Assembly (NCBI RefSeq): GCF_043642205.1
Contig: NZ_JBHZSG010000006.1
Location: 1-64,000 of the forward strand
Length of the DNA stretch: 64,000 nt
Origin: Thalassotalea_A litorea
GTDB taxonomy: Bacteria > Pseudomonadota > Gammaproteobacteria > Enterobacterales > Alteromonadaceae
Direction of reading: 5' to 3'
Below, in pieces: positions 18,126 to 26,279 of the stretch. Position 1 is the first letter of the stretch; each line of letters opens with the position of its first letter. Under the pieces are notes generated by a model. The model searched no databases. It had not been told where the DNA came from and was given only the letters and a program-made list of their open reading frames with translations. A program made the translations under genes and the position numbers.

Positions 18126-18416
18126 TTAGAAACCTTCAAGGTATGTGCCAATGTCTTTACCTTGGTCACTTTCCGCCATACCTAAAAAAGTCGCACGACT
18201 GCCAGCGTCTCGAATGCTTAGTCTGTGAAAAATTAAACAAAGCAGGAAGTATAATATTGTGAACACTGCTAGCATGCCAATGAAGAGAAATGACTTCCCA
18301 AATATTTCTAGCCCGTCGTGAGAGAAAATTATAGGTATTCCAATTAGAGATGTAAGCCAAATCACATGGCGGCTGGACGTTATAAACGCTATTTTTAGAA
18401 CATTTTTACTATACAA
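18126..18416 (-). CDS. Small hypothetical membrane protein
   Basis: A 96-residue protein with two transmembrane helices (about residues 17-33 and 38-65) and a short polar tail containing RDAGSRATFLGMAESDQG. No family is recognised. It is immediately upstream of and abuts the 184-residue membrane protein, as a two-gene operon. The reading frame looks real because of the coupling and the hydrophobic pattern, but there is no functional evidence. Confidence 0.6.
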   Translation of the reverse strand: MYSKNVLKIAFITSSRHVIWLTSLIGIPIIFSHDGLEIFGKSFLFIGMLAVFTILYFLLCLIFHRLSIRDAGSRATFLGMAESDQGKDIGTYLEGF

Positions 18417-18483
18417 AGGGGGAGTTCCTTTTCTTCCGCTTATCGCTCACAGCGGACCATGAGCGATAGGTTAATCCAGAGCC

Positions 18484-20064
18484 TTATTCAGTTCCTTTCG
18501 CGTCTGCGACGATTTCTCTTACATCGGCAAGCAACTGCTTGGCGTCATAAACAATGCCATCTTTGACGGTGTAAACTACACCTCCTACCCGGGTCGGCTG
18601 ATTGTTATCGTCCAGACGAAAATGACCGGTACCATATAACACTTTAAAGTTGCGCAGCGGGTTTTCTTTGACGATAACCATATCCGCTTTTTTGCCAACG
18701 CGCAGTGAGCCAATATCTTGCTCCATGCCCAGTGCCTCTGCACCGTTGTATGTCGCACTCTTTATGACTTCCAATGCGTTAAAACCGGCTTCTCTTAAAA
18801 GCTCGAGCTCACGGATGTAACCAAAACCATAGATTTTGAAGATATACCCGGAATCGGAACCTGTGGTTACCCGGCCGCCATGATTTTTATAATCATTTAA
18901 AAACGCCATCCAGGTTTGGAAATTTTTCTTCCAGGCGATTTCATTATCCGTGGTCCAGTCAAACCAGTAACTGCCGTGGGCATAGCGAGAGGGTTGAAAG
19001 AAATCCCATAACGTGGGCAAGGTGTATTCCTGATGCCAGTCGGCATTCATCTCCCGCATTAAATCGCGACTGGCTTCATAAATGGTCATAGTCGGATTCA
19101 TGGTGAAATCCAGTTCAATGAGTTCATCTCGCACCGCGTTCCAGTGATCGCTGCCAGGCTTTGCCGCCTGACCCCATAATTTGCCAGCTTCGCCAAAGCG
19201 ATCCATTTCATTGTTGTAGTTGTAGTCTGGCGAATAGTTTTGAATGGTTTGATTTTCAAATAATGCTTCTGGCAAACCATACCAATGTTCCATGGTCGTC
19301 AGCCCCATACGCGCAGAATCTAGGACATTCATGCGCGCCACTTCCAGTTGTGCATGATGCATCATAGTACCCAAGCCTGATTTTTTTGCCTGGCTTAAGG
19401 CCGCTTCCATGATTGCCGGTTCTGCACCAAAGAACTTAATTCCCTTGGCACCATCCCGAGCAATTTTCTTAACCCATTTTGTCGCCTGCTCCGGGGTGGT
19501 AATTGGCTCATCAATGCCCATGCCGAAACCTACATAGGGGACAATACGCGGTGCAGCTATGGTGTTTTTAGCGGATCGTTCAACGTGATCAAGGACCCAA
19601 TCTACGCCATTAAAACTGCCCGGTTCGCGTACTGTGGTAATGCCATGTGCAAGCCACAGCTTTAATACGTATTCGGCTGGAATATTATCGGCACTGCCAC
19701 CAATGTGCCCGTGCATATCAACAAAACCCGGGAGAATATAATGGCCTGTGACATCCAATTCTTTGTCACCTGGATTTGCGACAGGACGACGACTCGCTTT
19801 AATCGGCACACCGGGGTTTCCAACGTTTACCATGGCAACAATCCGATCGTCTTCAATGACGATATCCATGGGCCCTTGAGCAGGCGCACCTTCACCGGTA
19901 ACAACGTTAGCGCCACGCAAAATCAGACGCTCGTATGGTCCGTCTCCCCGGTCTCGCTGCGGCGCTTTATCGCCAGGAGCCGCATAAACGGTTGACGTGA
20001 GAGTGCTTAACAACAAAGCCTGAAATAAGGTTTTGCTTACCAATAACTTTAATTCTCTGATCAT
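18484..20064 (-). CDS. Exported metal-dependent amidohydrolase
   Basis: A 526-residue protein with a signal peptide (hydrophobic core TLFQALLLSTLTSTVYA, cleavage near YAAPGD) and an amidohydrolase TIM-barrel of the imidazolonepropionase-like group. The metal-binding HxH is in GFVDMHGHIGG, a further His in TMMHHAQ, and the conserved Asp in TTGSDSGYIF. The C-terminus has the composite-domain ending GSLRVGKKADMVIVKENP. It likely hydrolyses a cyclic amide or dipeptide-like substrate in the periplasm. It starts 11 bp after the 2OG-oxygenase gene, so the two form an operon. Confidence 0.85.
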   Translation of the reverse strand: MIRELKLLVSKTLFQALLLSTLTSTVYAAPGDKAPQRDRGDGPYERLILRGANVVTGEGAPAQGPMDIVIEDDRIVAMVNVGNPGVPIKASRRPVANPGDKELDVTGHYILPGFVDMHGHIGGSADNIPAEYVLKLWLAHGITTVREPGSFNGVDWVLDHVERSAKNTIAAPRIVPYVGFGMGIDEPITTPEQATKWVKKIARDGAKGIKFFGAEPAIMEAALSQAKKSGLGTMMHHAQLEVARMNVLDSARMGLTTMEHWYGLPEALFENQTIQNYSPDYNYNNEMDRFGEAGKLWGQAAKPGSDHWNAVRDELIELDFTMNPTMTIYEASRDLMREMNADWHQEYTLPTLWDFFQPSRYAHGSYWFDWTTDNEIAWKKNFQTWMAFLNDYKNHGGRVTTGSDSGYIFKIYGFGYIRELELLREAGFNALEVIKSATYNGAEALGMEQDIGSLRVGKKADMVIVKENPLRNFKVLYGTGHFRLDDNNQPTRVGGVVYTVKDGIVYDAKQLLADVREIVADAKGTE

Positions 20065-20075
20065 AATGATGTCTT

Positions 20076-20771
20076 TTATTTGGTGTAGATCCGCTCAGCC
20101 GGATTGAATAACATCCATGAGGTTAACACATATTTGTCGTTTGAAATTGGAATGTTGCCCCGGTGAGTGTGAGTAAAACCACAAGGGGCAATGATCATAG
20201 TTCCCGTCTTGGGACGAATACTACGTTGCTGATAATAAAAATCCGTTTCGCCACCTTCGTCAACATCGTTCAGATAAATCAGAAATAATAAGGTGCGATG
20301 CAAGGCCATATTACCATTTAACTGCGGGTAGATCTCTGAATGCCAATAACCGTAATTGCCAATCCCTTTATCGTATTTTTGGGCATTAATCGGCGCTAAC
20401 TGAAACAAGTATCGGATCAGATTCATGATGTTGGGTCTGCCCACTTCATTGAAATTTTCTTCGGTTAATTGCACTGGCTTGCCGGTCGATGGATGATTGA
20501 CGGTAAGAGAAATCCCACTGATTAACGCAAAAAAGTACTTTTCCAGATATGCCTGAATATTTTGGGTGGTTGCTTGCAATATAGTGCTCAGCGACGATTG
20601 AAATTCAGGGTGTTGGTTCAGGTAAATATCCGAGCTGACTTTCTTGCTGGTATCCACACCGCCACCAGTGATCCCCGCCGTTTGATGCGGGCTTTGCTCG
20701 AATTGGGTAATAAATTGTTGGCAAAACTCTGTCGACAAGGCATTGTCATATACTTCGATAAAATCGGTCAC
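20076..20771 (-). CDS. 2-oxoglutarate/Fe(II)-dependent oxygenase (prolyl 4-hydroxylase-like)
   Basis: A 231-residue protein with the double-stranded beta-helix signature: iron ligands in YWHSEIYP (His and Glu/acid) and FTHTHRGN (distal His with the 2-oxoglutarate-binding Arg), and EGGETDF between them. It resembles proteins of the P4H-alpha/Fe2OG_FeII_Oxy_3 group that hydroxylate a small molecule or peptide. It is co-transcribed with the exported amidohydrolase just downstream. The substrate is unknown. Confidence 0.82.
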   Translation of the reverse strand: MTDFIEVYDNALSTEFCQQFITQFEQSPHQTAGITGGGVDTSKKVSSDIYLNQHPEFQSSLSTILQATTQNIQAYLEKYFFALISGISLTVNHPSTGKPVQLTEENFNEVGRPNIMNLIRYLFQLAPINAQKYDKGIGNYGYWHSEIYPQLNGNMALHRTLLFLIYLNDVDEGGETDFYYQQRSIRPKTGTMIIAPCGFTHTHRGNIPISNDKYVLTSWMLFNPAERIYTK

Positions 20772-20941
20772 GGCACTAAATAGGTTATTTGCAAAAACGT
20801 AGCGTTACTATGCAATAATTTTGATGTTATACCAAGTCTTATAGATGATAGCCCAGCCACGAAATATATTTGCACATATCGGCTAGATGATAATCTGTTT
20901 ATAATCATTGATATCAAGTTCAACCTGTTGAGTTATACGTT

Positions 20942-21349
20942 ATGTTTAGCGATGAATTTTACCCACGTTTTAGCGATACTGATGCCTTGGGGCATATTAA
21001 CAATACCTGTATCCCGGTATGGTTTGAAGGCGCACGAGAAGGCGTTTTTAAAGTATTCTCACCAGATTTAGACCTGAAAACATGGCCACTTATCCTTGCC
21101 AAAATTGATGTGCACTTTCATGCGCAAATTTTTTATGGTGAAAAAATTGAAGTGCGTACCTTCGTGTCGCGCATTGGCAATTCTTCATTTGATGTATATC
21201 AGGAAGTTTGGCAACAAGACGAATGTAAGGCGAGTGGCACGGCCGTCATGGTTCATTTTTGTTATCAGCAACAACGCGCGGTGGCGATTGACGAAAACCT
21301 GAAGCAAATCTTGCTCAGCCATGCCCCGACACAAGAAAAACGCTCTTAA
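20942..21349 (+). CDS. Acyl-CoA thioesterase of the hotdog fold (YbgC/FcbC type)
   Basis: A 135-residue single hotdog-fold protein. The conserved start FYPRFSDTDALGHINN contains the catalytic Asp of 4-hydroxybenzoyl-CoA thioesterase-type enzymes, and IDVHFHAQIFYGEKIEVRT follows. It hydrolyses short or aromatic acyl-CoA thioesters in the cytoplasm. It is an ordinary-length family member, 134 bp before yajR. The physiological acyl-CoA is not known. Confidence 0.87.
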   Translation: MFSDEFYPRFSDTDALGHINNTCIPVWFEGAREGVFKVFSPDLDLKTWPLILAKIDVHFHAQIFYGEKIEVRTFVSRIGNSSFDVYQEVWQQDECKASGTAVMVHFCYQQQRAVAIDENLKQILLSHAPTQEKRS

Positions 21350-21482
21350 GGCAAAAATAAAAAACTGCTGACAAGCAGGTGATTCTGACAAGCCTGACAT
21401 GTTAAACTAACTTCTTTTTTGCGAAATGAAGCGCTACGGCTTTATCTCAGTTATCCATTAATCATTAAAAATCCATACACAT

Positions 21483-22844
21483 ATGAATCAAGACGCTCTG
21501 AATCCTATTGAGAAAAAAGCCGCTCTATCTTTGGCTGGTGTTTTTGGCCTGCGGATGATCGGCTTGTTTATGATTCTGCCTATCTTTGCCGTCTACGGTG
21601 CTGAACTTGAAGGATTCAACGGTCTATGGCTTGGCTTAGCCATCGGTGCTTATGGATTTACCCAGGCGTTATTGCAAATTCCTATGGGAATTTTGTCGGA
21701 TAAATTTGGACGTAAACCGATCATTTATGCGGGCTTGGTGATGTTTTGCATCGGCAGCATCGTTGCTGCCATGTCAGAGTCTGTCTATGGCGTAGTGATC
21801 GGTCGGGCGTTACAGGGGATGGGAGCGATTGCCAGTGCCGTACTTGCGCTGGCGGCAGATTTATCCCGGGAAGAGCAACGGCCAAAAGTGATGGCCACAA
21901 TCGGGATGTTTATCGGGGTTTCTTTTGCTCTGGCTATGGTACTTGGGCCGGTGGTTGCCGATGCCTTTGCCTTATCCGGTGTGTTCTGGTTAACCGCAAT
22001 ACTGGCATTAGGTGGCATGCTGGTGATTAAATATATCGTGCCAGACGCGATAAATGTCGCCCCTAAAGGCGATAGTGTGGCGGTGCCAGCGAAATTGAAA
22101 ATGATGTTGGTTAACCCGCAGTTAATGCGTTTAAACGTGGGCGTCTTTAGTTTGCACCTGGCATTAACGGCCATGTTTGTGGCGTTACCAGCCATGCTTG
22201 TCGACTTGGGATTTGCCGCTAACCGTCATTGGCAATTGTATTTGCCCGCCCTGTTGGTCGCGTTCGTCCTGATGGTGCCTTTTATGATTTGGGCGATTAA
22301 GAAAAATAAAGAAAAACTGGTGTTTTGTGCTGCCGTTTTATTACTGATTGCATGTGCATTGGCGCTTTGGGTTTATCAGCAAAGTTTTATCGCACTGGTT
22401 GTTACTGTGGTTTTGTTTTTTGTCGCGTTTAACTATCTGGAAGCTACCATGCCATCCACGTTGTCGCGGATCGCACCTGCCGGCGACAAGGGCAGCGCCA
22501 TGGGAATTTTCTCAACCAGTCAGTTTTTCGGTGCGTTTGTTGGTGGACTTGCTGGGGGTGTTGTACAAATGAATTACTCCCAGGCCGGGGTTTTCCTATT
22601 TGCCGCCCTGATTTTAGTTGTCTGGCTGTTGCTGGCGCTCACCATGAAAATGCCAGCGAAAGCGAAAAGTGTTAGTTTAAAACTCAATTTTTCTGATGAA
22701 GACCATGCCAAAGAAGTGGCACAAAAGATAATGACAATGCCTGGCGTCATTGAATCGACGATCGTTTATTCGGAATCGGTTGCCTATTTGAAAATCGACG
22801 AAAAACTGGCCGATCTCACGTCAATCAAAGCCCAGTTCTCTTAA
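21483..22844 (+). CDS. yajR: MFS transporter YajR
   Basis: A 453-residue major facilitator with 12 transmembrane segments and a C-terminal ~65-residue soluble ferredoxin-like (YAM) domain beginning near LKLNFSDEDHAKEV, as in E. coli YajR. Signature loop A (GILSDKFGRKP) and the R-rich motif in GRALQGMGAIASAVLALAADL match closely. It is a proton-coupled exporter of unknown substrate in the inner membrane. It is a clear full-length orthologue. Confidence 0.92.
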   Translation: MNQDALNPIEKKAALSLAGVFGLRMIGLFMILPIFAVYGAELEGFNGLWLGLAIGAYGFTQALLQIPMGILSDKFGRKPIIYAGLVMFCIGSIVAAMSESVYGVVIGRALQGMGAIASAVLALAADLSREEQRPKVMATIGMFIGVSFALAMVLGPVVADAFALSGVFWLTAILALGGMLVIKYIVPDAINVAPKGDSVAVPAKLKMMLVNPQLMRLNVGVFSLHLALTAMFVALPAMLVDLGFAANRHWQLYLPALLVAFVLMVPFMIWAIKKNKEKLVFCAAVLLLIACALALWVYQQSFIALVVTVVLFFVAFNYLEATMPSTLSRIAPAGDKGSAMGIFSTSQFFGAFVGGLAGGVVQMNYSQAGVFLFAALILVVWLLLALTMKMPAKAKSVSLKLNFSDEDHAKEVAQKIMTMPGVIESTIVYSESVAYLKIDEKLADLTSIKAQFS

Positions 22845-22864
22845 GCGCGATCATCAACCCTGGG

Positions 22865-23326
22865 TTATTCGATCCTGATGATTTCCCGGGGTATGGTCTG
22901 ATTTGGAAATGTCAATTCATCACCAGTCACTAACCCCTGAATCTCTGTGCCGATAGGGCTGTCTGGGCTAATGGCTACCACCTTATCGCCCTGAAGCATT
23001 TCACCGCTACTATAGGGACAAAGAAAATATTGGATGTCGAGTTGCTCAAACGTGATTACAGCGCCCGGGGATATTTCATCGTCATTGCAAAAATCTCGCG
23101 GTGAATATTGTTTCAGACCGACAACATTCGCGGTTAATTCCGCAAGTCTCTTTGATTGCCCTAACGCCAGATACGAAGCTTCCAGCCCCAAGGTGTCATA
23201 TTGAGTTTCCGGAACGCTTTGTTCATCCGTTGCCGCAGCATGAGCCGCAGCTAAGGCATCTTTTGTTTGCTGCAGTTTCGCTTCTTTAATCGCGATAAGT
23301 TGATTGACGAGTGCTGATTTATTCAC
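22865..23326 (-). CDS. GreA/GreB-family elongation factor-like protein
   Basis: A 153-residue protein with an N-terminal helical segment (LVNQLIAIKEAKLQQTKDALAAAH, coiled-coil-like) and a C-terminal GreA/GreB domain (KVVAISPDSPIGTEIQGLVTGDEL). It resembles stand-alone Gre-like proteins that bind RNA polymerase near the secondary channel, but the N-terminal hairpin differs from true GreA/GreB. It is convergent with yajR, with about 20 bp between the stops. Confidence 0.8.
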   Translation of the reverse strand: MNKSALVNQLIAIKEAKLQQTKDALAAAHAAATDEQSVPETQYDTLGLEASYLALGQSKRLAELTANVVGLKQYSPRDFCNDDEISPGAVITFEQLDIQYFLCPYSSGEMLQGDKVVAISPDSPIGTEIQGLVTGDELTFPNQTIPREIIRIE

Positions 23327-23364
23327 AAGTTTAGTGTTCTATTCGTTATCGGTTTAAAACGTTA

Positions 23365-23639
23365 TACCAATCACATTAAATTATTGCTCACTCAGTGAGA
23401 ATTTAAAGGCTTTTAGGCAAGGCTTTGATTGCAGAGAATGGTCGCTCCATTATCTCAAAATCGGTCAAAATCAGTAACGCAGGATAAATGCCTTTAAAAC
23501 TCACCCGTAGGGAGTTTGTCAGAGGTCCATTTACTACCCTATATTTCATTAATATAGAGTGACTATATCAATAAAATTTATGTTGTAACTGAACCTCTGC
23601 CCTAACTCTGAGTTGTGCACAAACTTAATGTGATTGGTA
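23365..23639. mobile_element. 275-bp MITE-like element
   Basis: The terminal inverted repeats TACCAATCACATTAA (23365-23379) and TTAATGTGATTGGTA (23625-23639) are perfect over 15 bp and are flanked by TTA direct repeats (23362-23364, 23640-23642), as expected of a target-site duplication. The inside carries no gene. A 60-bp internally deleted relative lies at 26166-26225. It sits between the Gre-like gene and yadG. Confidence 0.88.
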
Positions 23640-23805
23640 TTAGCAATGGTGGCATGATTAAATTTTACAGGAAATCACCGGTTGATGTTGTTAAAATGTT
23701 AACCCTTTGAGCTAAGGGTGATTTTGAAATGCACTTTCAACTATCCTTATTAGACTCTCCAATCAACGACGACTGTCATCCCAGATAGGGTATGAGGAAA
23801 TACAG

Positions 23806-24732
23806 ATGCAGGCAGCCCTGGAAATTTCAGGCTTAAAGAAGACCTACAAAGGTGGTTTTCAAGCACTTAAAGGTATTGATCTACAGGTTATGCAAGGCGA
23901 CTTCTTTGCCTTACTTGGTCCAAATGGTGCGGGGAAATCGACGACTATTGGTGTCATCACCTCTTTGGTTAATAAAACCGCAGGCAAGGTACAGGTGTTT
24001 GGACACGACATCGATTCGCAACTGGATAAAGCAAAAAGCTACTTAGGGTTGGTGCCTCAGGAGTTTAATTTTAATCAGTTTGAAGCGCCAATGAAGATTT
24101 TGGTAAATCAGGCGGGTTATTATGGCGTCGAACGTAAAGTGGCCAAGCAAAGAGCCGAAAAATACCTCAAGCAGTTGGACTTGTGGGATAAGCATGATCA
24201 ACCATCGCGCAACCTATCCGGTGGAATGAAACGTCGTTTGATGATTGCCCGGGCGTTAATGCACGAACCGAAAGTATTGATTTTGGACGAACCCACGGCG
24301 GGTGTCGACATCGAATTGCGCCGTCATATGTGGGATTACCTGCGCGAGTTAAACCGCCAGGGCATTACCATTATTTTGACAACTCACTACCTCGAAGAAG
24401 CGGAAATGCTGTGCCGCAATATTGCCATTATCGATAAGGGTACGATTGTTGAAAATACCGATATGAAAACCTTATTATCGAAACTGCATATTGAAACCTT
24501 TGTGTTGGACTTAAAGCTGGACTCGGCTCAGCCACAGTTGCAAGGTGTTGACCACCGGGTGATTGATGACCATACGATAGAAGTGGATATTGCCAAATCA
24601 CAGAGCGTTAATACCGTTTTCACCCAGTTAACCGAACAAGGAATCGACGTGCAAAGTATGCGTAACAAAGCCAATCGTCTTGAAGAGTTATTTGTTACCC
24701 TGGTCGCCAATAATGCTAAGGGAGCTCAGTAA
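23806..24732 (+). CDS. yadG: ABC transporter ATP-binding protein YadG
   Basis: A 308-residue ABC ATPase matching E. coli YadG throughout. It has Walker A GPNGAGKST, Q-loop VPQEFNFN, signature NLSGGMKRRL, Walker B LILDEPTAGVD and H-loop TTHYLEEAEML, then an ABC-2-type C-terminal extension ending RLEELFVTLV. It energises the YadH permease encoded directly downstream. GAGGAA precedes the ATG. The exported substrate is not known. Confidence 0.93.
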   Translation: MQAALEISGLKKTYKGGFQALKGIDLQVMQGDFFALLGPNGAGKSTTIGVITSLVNKTAGKVQVFGHDIDSQLDKAKSYLGLVPQEFNFNQFEAPMKILVNQAGYYGVERKVAKQRAEKYLKQLDLWDKHDQPSRNLSGGMKRRLMIARALMHEPKVLILDEPTAGVDIELRRHMWDYLRELNRQGITIILTTHYLEEAEMLCRNIAIIDKGTIVENTDMKTLLSKLHIETFVLDLKLDSAQPQLQGVDHRVIDDHTIEVDIAKSQSVNTVFTQLTEQGIDVQSMRNKANRLEELFVTLVANNAKGAQ

Positions 24733-24733
24733 T

Positions 24734-25507
24734 ATGTCATTGACTACGACTCGCATTGCATTGAGCAGCATTCTTCATAAAGAAGTTCATCGGTTCATGC
24801 GGATCTGGGTGCAAACTCTGGTACCGCCGGCAATTACCATCAGCCTGTATTTCGTTATTTTTGGATCATTGATCGGCAAACGAATTGGTGAAATGGGCGG
24901 ATTTGACTACATGTCATTTATTGTTCCTGGTTTGATTATGATGTCAGTTATCACCAACTCATATTCCAACGTAGCGTCCTCTTTCTTCAGTGCCAAATGG
25001 CAACGTAATGTCGAAGAAATGCTGGTCGCACCGGTCCCTAATTGGGTGATCGTTGCCGGTTACGTCGGTGGTGGTATGGCCCGTGGTATTTTAGTGGGCT
25101 TGATCGTAACGGTTGTGGCTCTCTTTTTTGTCGATATTCAAATCCATAATATCTGGGTGATCATCGCAACCGTCATGTTAACGTCTGCGGTGTTTGCATT
25201 GGGGGGACTAATTAATGCTGTTTTTGCCGGCAGTTTCGACGATATCTCGATTATCCCAACCTTTGTGCTAACGCCGTTAACATATCTCGGTGGTGTCTTC
25301 TATTCAATTTCCCTGTTACCGGAATTCTGGCAGGGAGTGTCTAAAATTAATCCTATTGTCTATATGGTCAATGCATTCCGTTACGGGTTTCTCGGCATTA
25401 GTGATGTCAGCCTGACGGTGGCGTTTAGTGTCATTGGCGTATTTATTGTTACCTTGTACGCGATTGCCATGTATTTAATTTCCCGAGGCATAGGTTTAAG
25501 AAGCTAA
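24734..25507 (+). CDS. yadH: ABC-2 type permease YadH
   Basis: A 257-residue inner membrane permease with six hydrophobic segments. It matches E. coli YadH (256 residues), including EVHRFMRIWVQTLVPPAIT and SFDDISIIPTFVLTPLTYLGG. The ATG at 24734 lies 1 bp after the yadG stop codon and gives the family-length protein; an upstream start inside yadG would add 18 unrelated residues. It pairs with YadG as an exporter. Confidence 0.93.
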   Translation: MSLTTTRIALSSILHKEVHRFMRIWVQTLVPPAITISLYFVIFGSLIGKRIGEMGGFDYMSFIVPGLIMMSVITNSYSNVASSFFSAKWQRNVEEMLVAPVPNWVIVAGYVGGGMARGILVGLIVTVVALFFVDIQIHNIWVIIATVMLTSAVFALGGLINAVFAGSFDDISIIPTFVLTPLTYLGGVFYSISLLPEFWQGVSKINPIVYMVNAFRYGFLGISDVSLTVAFSVIGVFIVTLYAIAMYLISRGIGLRS

Positions 25508-26181
25508 TGAGTTTTGGTGATTCAAAAGCCATAGTAACCAATCAGGATGGGCTGAATGAGCACTTGGATGATGTCGTTAAAAAGCATTTATCCCATGAGT
25601 TTTTAAAGCCCATATCAACCCATACTATGGACGCTTTTGCACAGGTTCACGAAAAAGTTATCAACTTTTCCGGCAATATCATTCTTGATTCCTGTTGTGG
25701 GGTGGGGCAAAGCACACGAATTTTGGCGCGACGCTATCCCGATGCCCTGGTGATTGGCGTCGACAAATCCTTACATCGCATTCAGCGCAACGTTCAGGAT
25801 GCCAATGAGCCGGATAATTTTGTATTAGTGCGTGCGGATCTAAACGATTTTTATCGACTGGTGGTCGATAATCATTGGCAGGTTGCACAACATTTTTTGT
25901 TGTATCCAAATCCGTGGCCGAAAGCAAAACATCTACAAAGGCGCTGGCATGGCAGCTCGGTTTTCCCGTATATTCTGAAAATCTCAAATTCATTGATTTT
26001 ACGTTCTAATTGGCTGCTGTATCTACAGGAGTTTCAACGAGCAGCCGAACTTGCCGGAAAAACCGGTACGATTGGCCAGGTTGACGATGTCGAGCCGTTA
26101 ACCCCGTTTGAGGCCAAATACCGCGCCAGTGGTCAATCATGCTGGCAACTTAAATTTGAGCCTTATACCAATCACATTTAA
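25507..26181 (+). CDS. tRNA (guanine-N7)-methyltransferase-like protein (TrmB family)
   Basis: A 224-residue SAM-dependent methyltransferase. The SAM site is IILDSCCGVGQSTRILARRYP (motif I), and LLYPNPWPKAKHLQRRWHG is the typical TrmB block. It overlaps the yadH stop by one base (TAATG), indicating coupling. It is likely a second, diverged TrmB-like enzyme, not the main m7G46 methyltransferase; this is inferred from the atypical N-terminus. The last five residues (YTNHI) and stop codon are encoded by the left end of an inserted 60-bp mobile element, so the native C-terminus has been replaced. Confidence 0.82.
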   Translation: MSFGDSKAIVTNQDGLNEHLDDVVKKHLSHEFLKPISTHTMDAFAQVHEKVINFSGNIILDSCCGVGQSTRILARRYPDALVIGVDKSLHRIQRNVQDANEPDNFVLVRADLNDFYRLVVDNHWQVAQHFLLYPNPWPKAKHLQRRWHGSSVFPYILKISNSLILRSNWLLYLQEFQRAAELAGKTGTIGQVDDVEPLTPFEAKYRASGQSCWQLKFEPYTNHI

Positions 26182-26225
26182 TTATTGCTAACTCTCAGTT
26201 GTGCACAAACTTAATGTGATTGGCA
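26166..26225. mobile_element. 60-bp deletion derivative of the MITE-like element
   Basis: It starts with TACCAATCACAT and ends ATGTGATTGGCA, flanked by TTA duplications (26163-26165 and 26226-26228). Both ends align with the ends of the element at 23365-23639 (left 24 bp, right about 35 bp), so the middle has been lost. It supplies the stop codon of the upstream methyltransferase gene. Confidence 0.85.
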
Positions 26226-26279
26226 TTAGTCATTAACAGACTGGCATTAACCGATATATTTTCATCAAGAACGTAACTT

